From NCBI GenBank assembly GCA_963717125.1, contig CAVQVG010000019.1, forward strand, positions 569,291-633,290: DNA of 64,000 bases. Reading direction: 5' to 3'. The translations under genes and the position numbers were made by a program. The notes under the pieces are model-generated. The model ran no database searches and was not told where the DNA came from. It saw only the letters and a program-made list of their open reading frames with translations. The DNA is from RYN-230 sp963717125. GTDB taxonomy: Bacteria > Actinomycetota > Actinomycetes > Streptosporangiales > Streptosporangiaceae. Positions 26,030-33,625 of this stretch are shown piece by piece. Every line of letters begins with the position of its first letter. Position 1 is the first letter of the stretch.

Positions 26030-26428
26030 TCAGCCGTGCGTGAGTACAAACCAGGTCACCGTTCGCCCGCCGCGCCGCCGCGACCCCCACCGCGCCGCGA
26101 GGCCCGCAACGAGCTGAAGCCCCCAGCCGCCTTCCGCATCACGGCCCGCAGGACGCAGTTCCGGCGTCCCCGGCCCGGCGCGGTCGGTGACCTCGACTCG
26201 GACGATGCCGTCCCCGGCCCTGACCGCGACCGTGACTGTCGCCCCAGGAGCACCCGAGCCGCTGTGCCGGACAGAATTACCGAAGATCTCGCTGACCAGC
26301 AAGACCGCGACATCTCCACACGGGTGCCCGGGGCCGAGTACCTCAGAGACGAACGCGCGGGCGGCGGCCCGCGCCCGCTCCGGCCGCCCAGCAAGCGTCA
26401 CGCTCTCCCGGACCGCCACCCTGCCCAT
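26030..26428 (-). CDS. Anti-sigma-factor-type ATP-binding protein (HATPase_c_2, RsbW-like)
   Basis: 132 residues, the full length for this stand-alone kinase domain. The N box is LLVSEIFGNSVRHSGSGA and the G boxes are VEVTDRAGPGTPEL and GGWGLQLVAGLAARWG. These proteins bind ATP through a GHKL fold and act as serine kinases or sequestering partners of sigma factors or anti-anti-sigma proteins; many are scattered singly in actinobacterial genomes. No partner gene adjoins. The ATG or GTG at 26428 gives MGRVAVRESVTL and fits the family start. All key residues appear present. Confidence 0.85.
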   Translation of the reverse strand: MGRVAVRESVTLAGRPERARAAARAFVSEVLGPGHPCGDVAVLLVSEIFGNSVRHSGSGAPGATVTVAVRAGDGIVRVEVTDRAGPGTPELRPAGRDAEGGWGLQLVAGLAARWGSRRRGGRTVTWFVLTHG

Positions 26429-26557
26429 ACCGCACCCGCCCTTCCCCGTCCCACCCGCCCCCCGGGAAACTGGCCGGGCAGCGGGCCGGACGCAGGAAAT
26501 GCACGCTCAGCTCAGCCGTGAACGTCAAGCCGCGCACGGGCCGCCTCCGCCGACCTC

Positions 26558-26972
26558 GTCCGTGGCTCGTCCGTCGTCGCGGCCCTCGTCCGTGGCCGTC
26601 CGTGCAAAGCCGACGGTCCCGCGCACCGCTCCCTGGCCCCGATTCCCGTCCGCTATGCGTCCGTGGATGCCGCAACATGACGGTCTACAGCGCGACAAGA
26701 TGACACACCATGGGACAGAGAAGAACAGCCCGCCTAGCCGAGAATTCGCAGCTAACGGGCTGTTTCCGCAGGTAGTGGCAGGTGTTGGGTTCGAACCAAC
26801 GTAGGCTAAGCCGACGGTTTTACAGACCACTTAGCCCGAAGCTGCCGTATGCCGCCTGACCTGTGGTTTTCTAGCTGATACCCCGCCTCCGCGCCAGATT
26901 CTGTCCGTCATATGTCCGTGTGCTCGGAGGGCCGGGTGGGCGAAACCGCGGACATGTACGGACAGCGTCCGT
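26558..26972. other. Attachment-site-like region: GTCCGT repeats on both sides of a tRNA-Tyr 3' end
   Basis: Nine copies of GTCCGT or its complement ACGGAC occur in 415 bases. Five lie left of the tRNA-like core (26558, 26569, 26588, 26598, 26659) and four lie right of it (26903, 26914, 26958 inverted, 26967). The last two form an inverted pair with a three-base spacer. Repeats flanking a tRNA core resemble the arm-type binding sites of tyrosine recombinases. The actinomycete plasmid SLP1 is known to integrate into a tRNA-Tyr gene. No integrase or excisionase is visible on either side, so this would be a relic. Confidence 0.5.
26776..26846 (-). tRNA. tRNA-Tyr (anticodon GTA), 3' part intact, D arm missing
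   Basis: On the minus strand the anticodon stem-loop ggtctgtaaaacc (anticodon GTA) is intact. So are the long variable arm typical of tRNA-Tyr, the T arm gttggttcgaacccaac and the acceptor strand acctgcca. The presumed 5' acceptor strand ggcagct pairs with one mismatch. Only nine bases lie between its two-base connector and the anticodon stem, so a D arm cannot form. The total is 71 bases where about 85 are expected. The intact part is just what an integrating element carries to restore its target gene, so this is probably an attachment-site copy, not a working tRNA. No CCA is encoded. Confidence 0.6.
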
Positions 26973-27061
26973 GCAGGCCTACTACCAGCATGTTTACCTG
27001 AATCTAGCCTGGAACAGATTTCCCGACCGGCAAGTACCTTCCTGTGTGGAGCATGCCGGCA

Positions 27062-27079
27062 CCGCTGTCCCGGCAGCGG
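27062..27079 (-). terminator. Small stem-loop after the catabolic cluster
   Basis: Arms ccgctg and cagcgg enclose the loop tcccgg. It lies six bases beyond the stop codon of the last gene of the 18-kb minus-strand cluster. The stem is short, so a terminator role is only plausible. Confidence 0.35.
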
Positions 27080-27085
27080 GACCTG

Positions 27086-27973
27086 TCAGACCTGCCCGGT
27101 AATGGCCCGGACCTCGTCGACGGCGTAATGAACGCCGTCATGGAATTCGCTGGCCCGCTGCCGCCGCAGCACATCCGCCTCGCGCCGGTACTGGGCGGCG
27201 ACCTCGGCGGGCCACCCGGAGTCCGGCCACTGGTAGGGCAGGTCGGCCAGCATCCCGGCGGGCGCCGTGCTGCCGGCGAGTGCAAGGACGTCGCGGCAGA
27301 CGGCGCGCTGCTCTTCCGCCTGGAGCGGGCGGCCGACACAGTTGCCGAGCGGGAAGTCCAGGAATCCGCTCCGCGGCGGGTTCACCAGCTCCGTGATGTC
27401 GCGGGCGTTGGTGGTGCAGGCAGTTGGCAGCCCGCGCCGCTCGACCGCCCGGGCGAGCACGCCCATCGCCTGGTGACAGGCCGGGCACAACGGCACGATG
27501 AACAGCACGTCGGCACCCTGCTCGTGGGCTTCCGCCACGATCGCGGGCGCCACCTCAAAGGCCAGCGCACGCAACTGCTTGATCGCCCCGAGCATGCTGA
27601 GATGGACGTCAGTGACCCCGTCGATGACCCCCTCGGCGGCGAGTTCCGCCAGCCGCTGGTAGGGGAACACGACATTGACATCTCGCAGCCCGGGCCTGCG
27701 CATCGGCGTCGGATGCGAGGGCCGCAGCCGGGCCGGGTCGGTGTCAGCCGGGATGCGCCGGAAACTGAGGTCGTTGACCGGCTGGAACGCCGGGTCATCC
27801 CGCAGGTGGACCCCGGCGCTGCCCAGCAGCATGACGCGGGCATGCGCCAGTGGCACCGCGAGTGGCGCCATGACCGGTGGGCCGAGGTGGGCGACGGGCA
27901 TCGGCGGCAGCGGCGCCGACACAGCGTTGATGAGCTCCAGGTAACGGACATGCCCCCCGGCTGGCCGGGTCAT
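27086..27973 (-). CDS. GrdB-like protein (glycine/sarcosine/betaine reductase selenoprotein B family) without selenocysteine
   Basis: Starts at the ATG that overlaps the TrmB stop (ATGA), giving 295 residues beginning MTRPAGGHVRYLELINAV. Family features are LSFRRIPADTDPARL, RDVNVVFPYQRLAELAAEGV, and GADVLFIVPLCPACHQAMG, followed by GFLDFPLGNCVGRP. In GrdB the redox motif is UxxCxxC. The matching segment here is PLCPACHQ, so selenium is absent and only a CxxC remains. Non-selenium homologues occur in aerobic bacteria with unknown role and may use the cysteine pair for C-N or C-S bond reduction. It is the last gene of the catabolic cluster and is translationally coupled to the TrmB gene. Confidence 0.75.
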   Translation of the reverse strand: MTRPAGGHVRYLELINAVSAPLPPMPVAHLGPPVMAPLAVPLAHARVMLLGSAGVHLRDDPAFQPVNDLSFRRIPADTDPARLRPSHPTPMRRPGLRDVNVVFPYQRLAELAAEGVIDGVTDVHLSMLGAIKQLRALAFEVAPAIVAEAHEQGADVLFIVPLCPACHQAMGVLARAVERRGLPTACTTNARDITELVNPPRSGFLDFPLGNCVGRPLQAEEQRAVCRDVLALAGSTAPAGMLADLPYQWPDSGWPAEVAAQYRREADVLRRQRASEFHDGVHYAVDEVRAITGQV

Positions 27974-28857
27974 GACGCGGAGCGGTCGCGCCTGCCCTCG
28001 CCGACGGCTCTCTTGCCGACGGGGGGCCCCGACAGTTCCCCGACCAGCTGCTGCAGCCCCGGGCCCCACCGCTCGGAGAGCACCTCGTGGAACTCGTTCC
28101 AGATCTGCTGCACGTAGATGTCGTGCCGGATGTAGCCCTTGGCCAGCGCCGCGAGCAGCGGGTCACGGCCGGCCAGGGACTGCCAGTCCACTCCGTTCTC
28201 GGCCACGGCCCACATCACGTCCGCGCTGTCCGCGACCACCGCCACGTGCCGAGCCTGATGGCGGCGGTAGACCACGCCGCGGGTGCTGTCGTGCCGGACC
28301 GTCCGCCCATGCTGCAGGGTCACGATCGGCTCCCCGAAGTGCAGCACATCGCAGACGACGGCGCGGGCGTCGGCCCGGCTCACAGCCGCGGCGATGACGG
28401 CCGGCCGCGGGCAGTTGACCGAGATGTAGACATGGCGGCTCGAGCCGTCGATCACCTCGACGGTGCGCTGCTCGATCGCCGACCAGCTGGGGTAGGAGCG
28501 CAGCACCCGGTAGCCGCTGGCGGCACTCGACTGGGTAGTGCTGGCCAGTTCCCGCTGCGCACCGGCCAGCCGTTCCCGGAAGGACTCTTCCAGATCCGCG
28601 AGCAACTGGTTGGCGGGCACAGCCACGAACAGGGCAGGCTCCCCGTCCAGCGCGGCGACCACGCCCTTGGCGGTCAGCCGCCGCAGCGTCTCGTACACCT
28701 TCGGCTGCGGGATCCCGGTGACGTTGGACAGCGCATAGCCGGTCAGCGGCTCACGCCCGAGCAGCCCCACGTAGGCCTGCGCCTCGTACTGGGAGAACCC
28801 CAGCTCGATCAGGCGCTCGACCGCTCCTTGCTGGCTGGTCACCGCCGCCCCCTCCAC
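27970..28857 (-). CDS. TrmB-family transcriptional regulator
   Basis: 295 residues. The N-terminal winged helix reads AVERLIELGFSQYEAQAYVG, then SNVTGIPQPKVYETLRRLTA, which is the TrmB signature (PxxKVYExLRxL). A short coiled coil (residues about 85-110) and an effector-binding domain resembling a phospholipase-D-like fold follow. TrmB regulators sense sugars or other small molecules. Here it is embedded in the catabolic cluster, between the SDR and the GrdB-like gene. It most likely senses the imported compound and controls the cluster. The start may be the GTG at residue 6 (VTSQQGAVERL). Confidence 0.88.
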   Translation of the reverse strand: MEGAAVTSQQGAVERLIELGFSQYEAQAYVGLLGREPLTGYALSNVTGIPQPKVYETLRRLTAKGVVAALDGEPALFVAVPANQLLADLEESFRERLAGAQRELASTTQSSAASGYRVLRSYPSWSAIEQRTVEVIDGSSRHVYISVNCPRPAVIAAAVSRADARAVVCDVLHFGEPIVTLQHGRTVRHDSTRGVVYRRHQARHVAVVADSADVMWAVAENGVDWQSLAGRDPLLAALAKGYIRHDIYVQQIWNEFHEVLSERWGPGLQQLVGELSGPPVGKRAVGEGRRDRSAS

Positions 28858-28878
28858 TCGCCCGGCACCACCGCAGGT

Positions 28879-29664
28879 TCAGGTGGTGGCACTGTACCCA
28901 CCGTTGACCACCACCACCTCGCCTGTCACAAACGGGTTCGACACCACCAGCGAGACGACGGTGGCCGCCACGTCCTCAGCGGTAACACAGCGGCCCAGCG
29001 GAGTAATCCGCGCCCGCCGCTCCATCAGCCGCTGGTAGTTGTCTCCCAGCCGGGCCCGCATCCAGTCGCCCTCCATCCAGCCGGGCGCCACCGCGTTGAC
29101 CCGGATGGCCGGGCCGAGCGCACCGGCCAGGGTCCGGGTCAGGTTCACCACCGCCGCCTTCGACGCGGCGTACGGGAACGGCTGCGGGCCCGGCCGCAGC
29201 CCGGCGATGCTGGCCGTGTTCACGATCGCCGCCGACGGTGCGGCACGCAGCAGCGGCACGCATGCCCGGGTGACGCAGAACATGCCGCGCACATTGACCG
29301 CGAACACCCGGTCCCAGTCGGCCAGGTCGAGCCCGTCCAGATCCGATGGCGGTACGTCGATGGTCATCCCCGCGTTGTTGACCAGCGCGTCGAGCCGACC
29401 GAACCGGTCGGCGGCGGCGGTCACCATCGCGGTCACCGCCGCCTCGTCCGCCACATCGGCCTGGACGGTGATCGCCTCCGCGCCCAGCTTGCGGACCTCG
29501 TCGGCCACCTGCCCGGCCGCGTCCTCGCTCACCGAATAGTTGATCACCACGTCGTAGGCGGCGCCGGCCAGCGCGAGCGCGGCGGCCCGGCCGATGCCGC
29601 GTGCGGCCCCGGTCACCAGCGCCACCGGCCGCCCGCCCGCGCCCGGCCCGCCCAGCCCGGTCAC
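28879..29664 (-). CDS. Short-chain dehydrogenase/reductase
   Basis: The start chosen is the GTG that overlaps the stop of the upstream amidohydrolase (GTGA), giving 261 residues. Classical SDR motifs are LVTGAARGIGRAAALALAG (cofactor), LVNNAGMTI, then the active-site Ser in IVNTASIAGL and Tyr/Lys in YAASKAAVVNLTRTLAG. The C-terminus ends FVTGEVVVVNGGYSATT, as in the FabG-like subgroup. INYSVSED after beta-2 leaves NAD versus NADP use open. In the cluster it could oxidise an alcohol or reduce a ketone intermediate. The roughly 60-residue N-terminal extension of the open frame overlaps the upstream gene and is not part of the protein. Confidence 0.9.
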   Translation of the reverse strand: MTGLGGPGAGGRPVALVTGAARGIGRAAALALAGAAYDVVINYSVSEDAAGQVADEVRKLGAEAITVQADVADEAAVTAMVTAAADRFGRLDALVNNAGMTIDVPPSDLDGLDLADWDRVFAVNVRGMFCVTRACVPLLRAAPSAAIVNTASIAGLRPGPQPFPYAASKAAVVNLTRTLAGALGPAIRVNAVAPGWMEGDWMRARLGDNYQRLMERRARITPLGRCVTAEDVAATVVSLVVSNPFVTGEVVVVNGGYSATT

Positions 29665-30614
29665 GACGGCTCCTGCACGCCAGGCGCGGCGATCCGGCCG
29701 TCCCCGCCCGGCGTCTCGCCCGGGGTTTGTCTCGCCGTCCTGCCCGCCGCGCCATCCGGCGGGGTGGCCGGCGGCAGCCCGAGCACCCGCTCGGCGTTGC
29801 CGTGGAACACCTTGTGCATGACCTCGTCGCTGAATCCCAGCTCGTCCCATTCCCGCAGCACCCGGTCCAGCGGCAGGCTCGGGTAGTCCGTGCCAAACAT
29901 GATCTTGTCCTGCAGCCGGCTCCGCACGTCGGTCTTGAGGCTAGCCGGGAAGTGCTTCGGCGCCCATCCGGACAGCTCCCAGTAGACGTTGCCCTTGTGC
30001 AGCCCGACTGCGGTCATCTCTTCCACCCACGGCCAGCCTGGATGGGCGGCGATCACGGTCAGCGACGGGAAGGCAGCCGCCAGCGCATCGATCGCCTGCG
30101 GGTGCGCGTGGCGCAGCAGCGCCCCGTCACCGCCGGGCATGCCCGCGCCCATCCCGGTGGTGCCCACGTCCACCATCACCGGCACGCGCAGCCCGGTGAT
30201 CGTCTCGAACAGCGGGCGCAACGCCGGGTCGTCCACCGAGTAGCGGCCCATGATCGGGTGGAAGTGAAAACCGAGCACCCGGTGCTCGTCCACCGCCCGC
30301 TCCGCGTCCGCGATCGCCTCTTCGCCGCGCAGCGGATCCACCGTCCCCCAGGCGCCGATGAACGTCTCCGGGTGCCGGTCCCGCATCGCGGCCACGTATG
30401 CGCTGCTGGCCGGCGGCGCGCCGGTCACCGATTCGATGTCGAACGCGACCAGCACCGCCTCCATGCCGTGGGCCTGGAAGTCGGCGACGACCTCTTCTTC
30501 TGTCCTGGCTGTCCAGTGCTTCTTCCAGTACCGGCCCAGCGGCTCCACGTACCGCCCCTGCGAGGCGATCCACTCCGCGGTGCCGGGGTAGGCATGCAGG
30601 TCCACCCGTCTCAT
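29661..30614 (-). CDS. Amidohydrolase-related protein (ACMSD-like metal-dependent hydrolase/decarboxylase)
   Basis: Starting at MRRVDLHAYPGTAEW (30614) gives 317 residues, the family length. The N-terminal DLHAYP replaces the usual HxH metal motif, so the first metal ligand is a single His. Later motifs are GFHFHPIMGRYSVDD, VIAAHPGWPWVEEM and MFGTDYPSLPLDRVL, where the Asp is the conserved catalytic residue. The tail after AERVLGLPP is Gly/Pro-rich and about 30 residues long. Members of Amidohydro_2 include ACMSD and aromatic-acid decarboxylases. It lies 13 bases after the acid ligase and overlaps the SDR start, so all three are co-translated. A second member is encoded at 44329-45303. Confidence 0.85.
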   Translation of the reverse strand: MRRVDLHAYPGTAEWIASQGRYVEPLGRYWKKHWTARTEEEVVADFQAHGMEAVLVAFDIESVTGAPPASSAYVAAMRDRHPETFIGAWGTVDPLRGEEAIADAERAVDEHRVLGFHFHPIMGRYSVDDPALRPLFETITGLRVPVMVDVGTTGMGAGMPGGDGALLRHAHPQAIDALAAAFPSLTVIAAHPGWPWVEEMTAVGLHKGNVYWELSGWAPKHFPASLKTDVRSRLQDKIMFGTDYPSLPLDRVLREWDELGFSDEVMHKVFHGNAERVLGLPPATPPDGAAGRTARQTPGETPGGDGRIAAPGVQEPS

Positions 30615-30627
30615 CGGTCCTCCATGG

Positions 30628-32325
30628 TCACGAGCGGCGCCGCTCCCGCCGGCTGGCTGGCTCCCCCCGGTGCCCGCCCTCGGCGGCCAGCATGGCACCG
30701 AGATCCTTCTTGGAGACCTTGCCGACCGGCGACAGCGGGAACCGATCCAGCACCGCCAGCCGTTCCGGCAGCTTGTGCCGGGCGATCTCCTGCGCGGTCA
30801 GGAACTCCGCCAGTTCCGGCAGGGTGAGCGTGGCGCCGGGGCGCAAGATGACGCAGGCGCACATGCGCTCACCCAGCTCGGGATCGGGCACCGGCACGCA
30901 CGCCACGTTCAGCACCGCGGGGTGGGACAGGATGAGGTTCTCCACCTCCTCGGCGGAGATCTTTTCCCCGCCCCGGTTGATCAGGTCCTTGCTGCGGCCG
31001 GCGACCACGTAGTTGCCGCTCGGGTGCCGCCACATCAGGTCGCCGGACCGGTAGAAGCCGTCCGGCGAGAACGCCCGCTGGTTGTGCTCCGGCGCGTTGT
31101 AATAGCCGCGCAGCGTGTACGGGCCGCGCGCCAGCAGTTCGCCGATCTCGCCGTCGGGCACGTCGTGCCCGTCCTCGCCTACCAGCCGCACCTCGTCGTC
31201 CGGGCAGATCGGGCGGCCGACCGTCTCTAGCCGCACCTCGGGCGGGTCGTCCAGCCGGACGAACATCAGCAGTCCCTCGGCCATGCCAAAATTCTCCTGC
31301 ACCGTGACGTTGCGGAACACCCGCTCGGTCCGCTGCCGCGTCTCCGGCTGGAGCCGCTGCCCGCCGCTCTGGATGACCCGCACCGACCCCAGGTCGAAGT
31401 CGCGGGCCACCGGGTCGTTGATCCAGCGGATGAGCAGAGCAGGAACCACGTGGATGTGGGTGACCCGGTGCCGGTCGATAGCGCCGAACACCGACATCCC
31501 CCGGGTCGAGGCCGACAGGCACACGGTCGCACCACGCAGCAGGAACCCCTGCATGCCGGGGCAGGCCAGCGGCAGGTTGTGCGCGATCGGCAGCACGTCC
31601 AGCAGCACGTCGCCGTCCCGCACGCCGCACACCGACACGGCCATCTTGGAGTTGAACGCGTAGTCGTTATGCGTGCGCGGGATGAGTTTGGGGATACCGG
31701 TCGTGCCGCCAGATAGCTGGAACACCGCCGGGTCGTCCGGGTCGAAGCGGGCCAGGATCGCGTCCAGGTCCGCCACCGTGTGCCGGGCCGGGTGGCGCTC
31801 GTGCAAGTCCTCCAGGCTGACGCGACCCGCGGCCGGGTCGGTCCGCCCGCCCTGCAGGATGCTCAGCCGCAGCTGCGGCTGCCCCGCGCGCACCCGCCGG
31901 TGCAGTTCCGCGAAGTCGGCATCTTTGGCCGCCGCTGGCGCCGCCGCGGCCACCGCCCCGGACAGGCCCACGAACTGGCGCAGCTCGCGGAACCGGTGCG
32001 AAGGCAGCGCCATGATCGGGATGGCGCCGATCCGCTGCAGGGCGAAGTAGAAGGACGCGAACAGCCGAGTGTTGGGCAGTTGCACGACCACCCGGTCACC
32101 CGGCAGCATGCCCAGGTCGAGCAGGTTCAGCGCCACCCGCTCCGACGCCGCGCCCAGCTCGGCGTAGGTATAGGATCCCCCGTCGTCAACCACCGCTGGC
32201 CGGCTGGAGTAGTCGGCGAACAGCGGCAGGAAGTGGCTGATCAGCGGGCGGTCCTCCCAGTAGCCGCGGGCCCGGTACCGGGCCGCGAACTGGGGCGGGA
32301 ACGGGGTCACCCCGGGCAGGGTCAT
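30628..32325 (-). CDS. Aryl-acid adenylate-forming ligase (DhbE/EntE-like; probably an acyl-CoA ligase here)
   Basis: 565 residues. Adenylation motifs in order are FQLSGGTTGIPKLIPRTHND (P-loop, A3), ENFGMAEGLLMF (A5), GFYRSGDLMWRHPSGNYVV (A7), GRSKDLINRGGEKISAEEVE (A8), and the closing Lys in SPVGKVSKKDL (A10). The order and the SRPAVVDDGGSYTYAEL start resemble 2,3-dihydroxybenzoate- and salicylate-AMP ligases. No carrier protein or NRPS is present, so CoA thioester formation from an aromatic acid is the better guess. The start ATG overlaps the stop of the molybdenum hydroxylase FAD subunit, which links aldehyde oxidation to acid activation. The exact acid cannot be deduced. Confidence 0.9.
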   Translation of the reverse strand: MTLPGVTPFPPQFAARYRARGYWEDRPLISHFLPLFADYSSRPAVVDDGGSYTYAELGAASERVALNLLDLGMLPGDRVVVQLPNTRLFASFYFALQRIGAIPIMALPSHRFRELRQFVGLSGAVAAAAPAAAKDADFAELHRRVRAGQPQLRLSILQGGRTDPAAGRVSLEDLHERHPARHTVADLDAILARFDPDDPAVFQLSGGTTGIPKLIPRTHNDYAFNSKMAVSVCGVRDGDVLLDVLPIAHNLPLACPGMQGFLLRGATVCLSASTRGMSVFGAIDRHRVTHIHVVPALLIRWINDPVARDFDLGSVRVIQSGGQRLQPETRQRTERVFRNVTVQENFGMAEGLLMFVRLDDPPEVRLETVGRPICPDDEVRLVGEDGHDVPDGEIGELLARGPYTLRGYYNAPEHNQRAFSPDGFYRSGDLMWRHPSGNYVVAGRSKDLINRGGEKISAEEVENLILSHPAVLNVACVPVPDPELGERMCACVILRPGATLTLPELAEFLTAQEIARHKLPERLAVLDRFPLSPVGKVSKKDLGAMLAAEGGHRGEPASRRERRRS

Positions 32326-33146
32326 CCCGCCACCCCCAGTTCGGCCAGCGCCCGGGCGGTCAGCACCCGGGCCAGGTGGCGGCGGAACGCGGCGCTGGCG
32401 CTCAGGTCGGACGGCGGCTCGGTTCCCTCGGCCGCCAGCTGGGCGGCCTGCCCGGCGGGCTCACCGGCCGCCAGCGCGGCCTCGACCGCGTGCGCCCGGA
32501 CCGGGGTCGCAGCCATGTTCACCAGCGCCACCCGGACCCCGGCCCCGGCGGTGGCGGCCGCCACGCCCACCACCGCCCAGTCGATGGCCCGCCCACGGAA
32601 CTTCTTGAATACGAAATGGCTCGCCCCCACGGGCACCCGGATCTCCGTCAGGATCTCGTCCGGCGCCAGCGCCGTCTCCAGGAACCCGAGATGGAATTCG
32701 CTGGCGGGCACCGTCCGCTGGCCGGCCGGGCCGGTCAGCAGGTAGCTGGCGCCCAGCGCGAGCAGGGCGGCGGGCAGGTCGGACGCCGGGTCGCCGTGCG
32801 CCACCGACCCGCCGATGGTGCCCCGGTGCCGGACCTGCGGATCACCCACCTCGGCCGCGGCGGCCGCGAGCAGCCCGGCCTGGCGGCGCACCAGCGGGTC
32901 GGTCTCCAGCGCCCGGTGCCGGGTCAGCGCCCCGATCGCCAGCTCGTCCCCCTCGTGCCGGACGTACCGCAGCTCGTCCAGCCGGCCGATGTCCACCAGC
33001 AGCGACGGCGTGGCCAGCCGGAGCTTCATGAGCGGCAGCAGCGAGTGCCCGCCCGCGAGCAGCTTGGCGTCGGGGTCGGCGGCGAGTGCCGCGGACGCGT
33101 CCGCGGCACTCGCCGCCCGCACGTACCCGAACTCCGCCGGTATCAC
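32322..33146 (-). CDS. FAD-binding medium subunit of a molybdenum hydroxylase (CoxM-like)
   Basis: 274 residues, the length of CoxM/CutM subunits. FAD contacts are expected in LLAGGHSLLPLMKLRLA and HRGTIGGSVAHGDPASDLPA, both clearly present. The C-terminal domain follows (PVGASHFVFKKFRGRAIDWA). The subunit passes electrons from the iron-sulfur subunit to an external acceptor. It overlaps the 2Fe-2S gene at its start and the ligase at its stop by four bases each. With CoxS- and CoxL-like partners it forms an (alpha beta gamma)2 cytoplasmic enzyme. Confidence 0.92.
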   Translation of the reverse strand: MIPAEFGYVRAASAADASAALAADPDAKLLAGGHSLLPLMKLRLATPSLLVDIGRLDELRYVRHEGDELAIGALTRHRALETDPLVRRQAGLLAAAAAEVGDPQVRHRGTIGGSVAHGDPASDLPAALLALGASYLLTGPAGQRTVPASEFHLGFLETALAPDEILTEIRVPVGASHFVFKKFRGRAIDWAVVGVAAATAGAGVRVALVNMAATPVRAHAVEAALAAGEPAGQAAQLAAEGTEPPSDLSASAAFRRHLARVLTARALAELGVAG

Positions 33147-33625
33147 ACCGCGCCCCCGTCATACGACGCCGCGCTCCGCGCGGCGGCCACGATCGGCGTG
33201 TAACCGGTGCATCGGCACAGGTTGCCCTCCAGCCCCCGGCGGATCACGTCCTGGCCCGCGCCCGGTTCCTCCCGCAGCAGCGACACCAGCGCCAGCACCA
33301 TCCCGGGGGTGCAGTAGCCGCACTGCAGCGCATGATGCTCCCGGAACGCCGCCTGCACCGGGTGCAGCTCCCCGTCCGGCGCCAGCCCCTCGATGGTGGT
33401 GATCTCCTCCCCGTCCGCCTGGACGGCCAGCATGGTGCAGGATTTGACCGACTCGCCGTTCAGCAGCACCGTGCACGCGCCGCAGGAACTGGTGTCGCAG
33501 CCGACCTTGGTGCCGGTCAGCCCCAGCTCCTCGCGCAGGTAGTAGACGAGCAGCTGGCGGGCGGCCACGTCGCTGGTACGTGCCGTGCCGTTGACGGTGA
33601 CGGTGATCGGGACCCGCGCGCTCAC
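33143..33625 (-). CDS. 2Fe-2S small subunit of a molybdenum hydroxylase (CoxS-like)
   Basis: 160 residues. The plant-ferredoxin-type cluster is ligated by GCDTSSCGACTVLLNG plus a later Cys in KSCTML. The second cluster is ligated by QCGYCTPGMVLAL and EGNLCRCTGYTPIV. All eight cysteines are present. It transfers electrons from the molybdenum site to FAD. The gene overlaps its two partner genes by four bases at each end (S between L and M), in the transcription order L, S, M. Confidence 0.95.
   Translation of the reverse strand: MSARVPITVTVNGTARTSDVAARQLLVYYLREELGLTGTKVGCDTSSCGACTVLLNGESVKSCTMLAVQADGEEITTIEGLAPDGELHPVQAAFREHHALQCGYCTPGMVLALVSLLREEPGAGQDVIRRGLEGNLCRCTGYTPIVAAARSAASYDGGAV

Noticed and set aside
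26525..26830. 101-residue minus-strand open frame beginning MVCKTVGLAYVGSNPTPAT
   Set aside because: Its start is a translation of the tRNA-Tyr-like sequence; such VGSNPTPAT frames are classical false proteins.
30628..32325. Reading the EntE/DhbE-like ligase as part of a siderophore pathway
   Set aside because: No carrier protein, NRPS, isochorismate enzymes or iron-uptake genes are present; the neighbours are catabolic.
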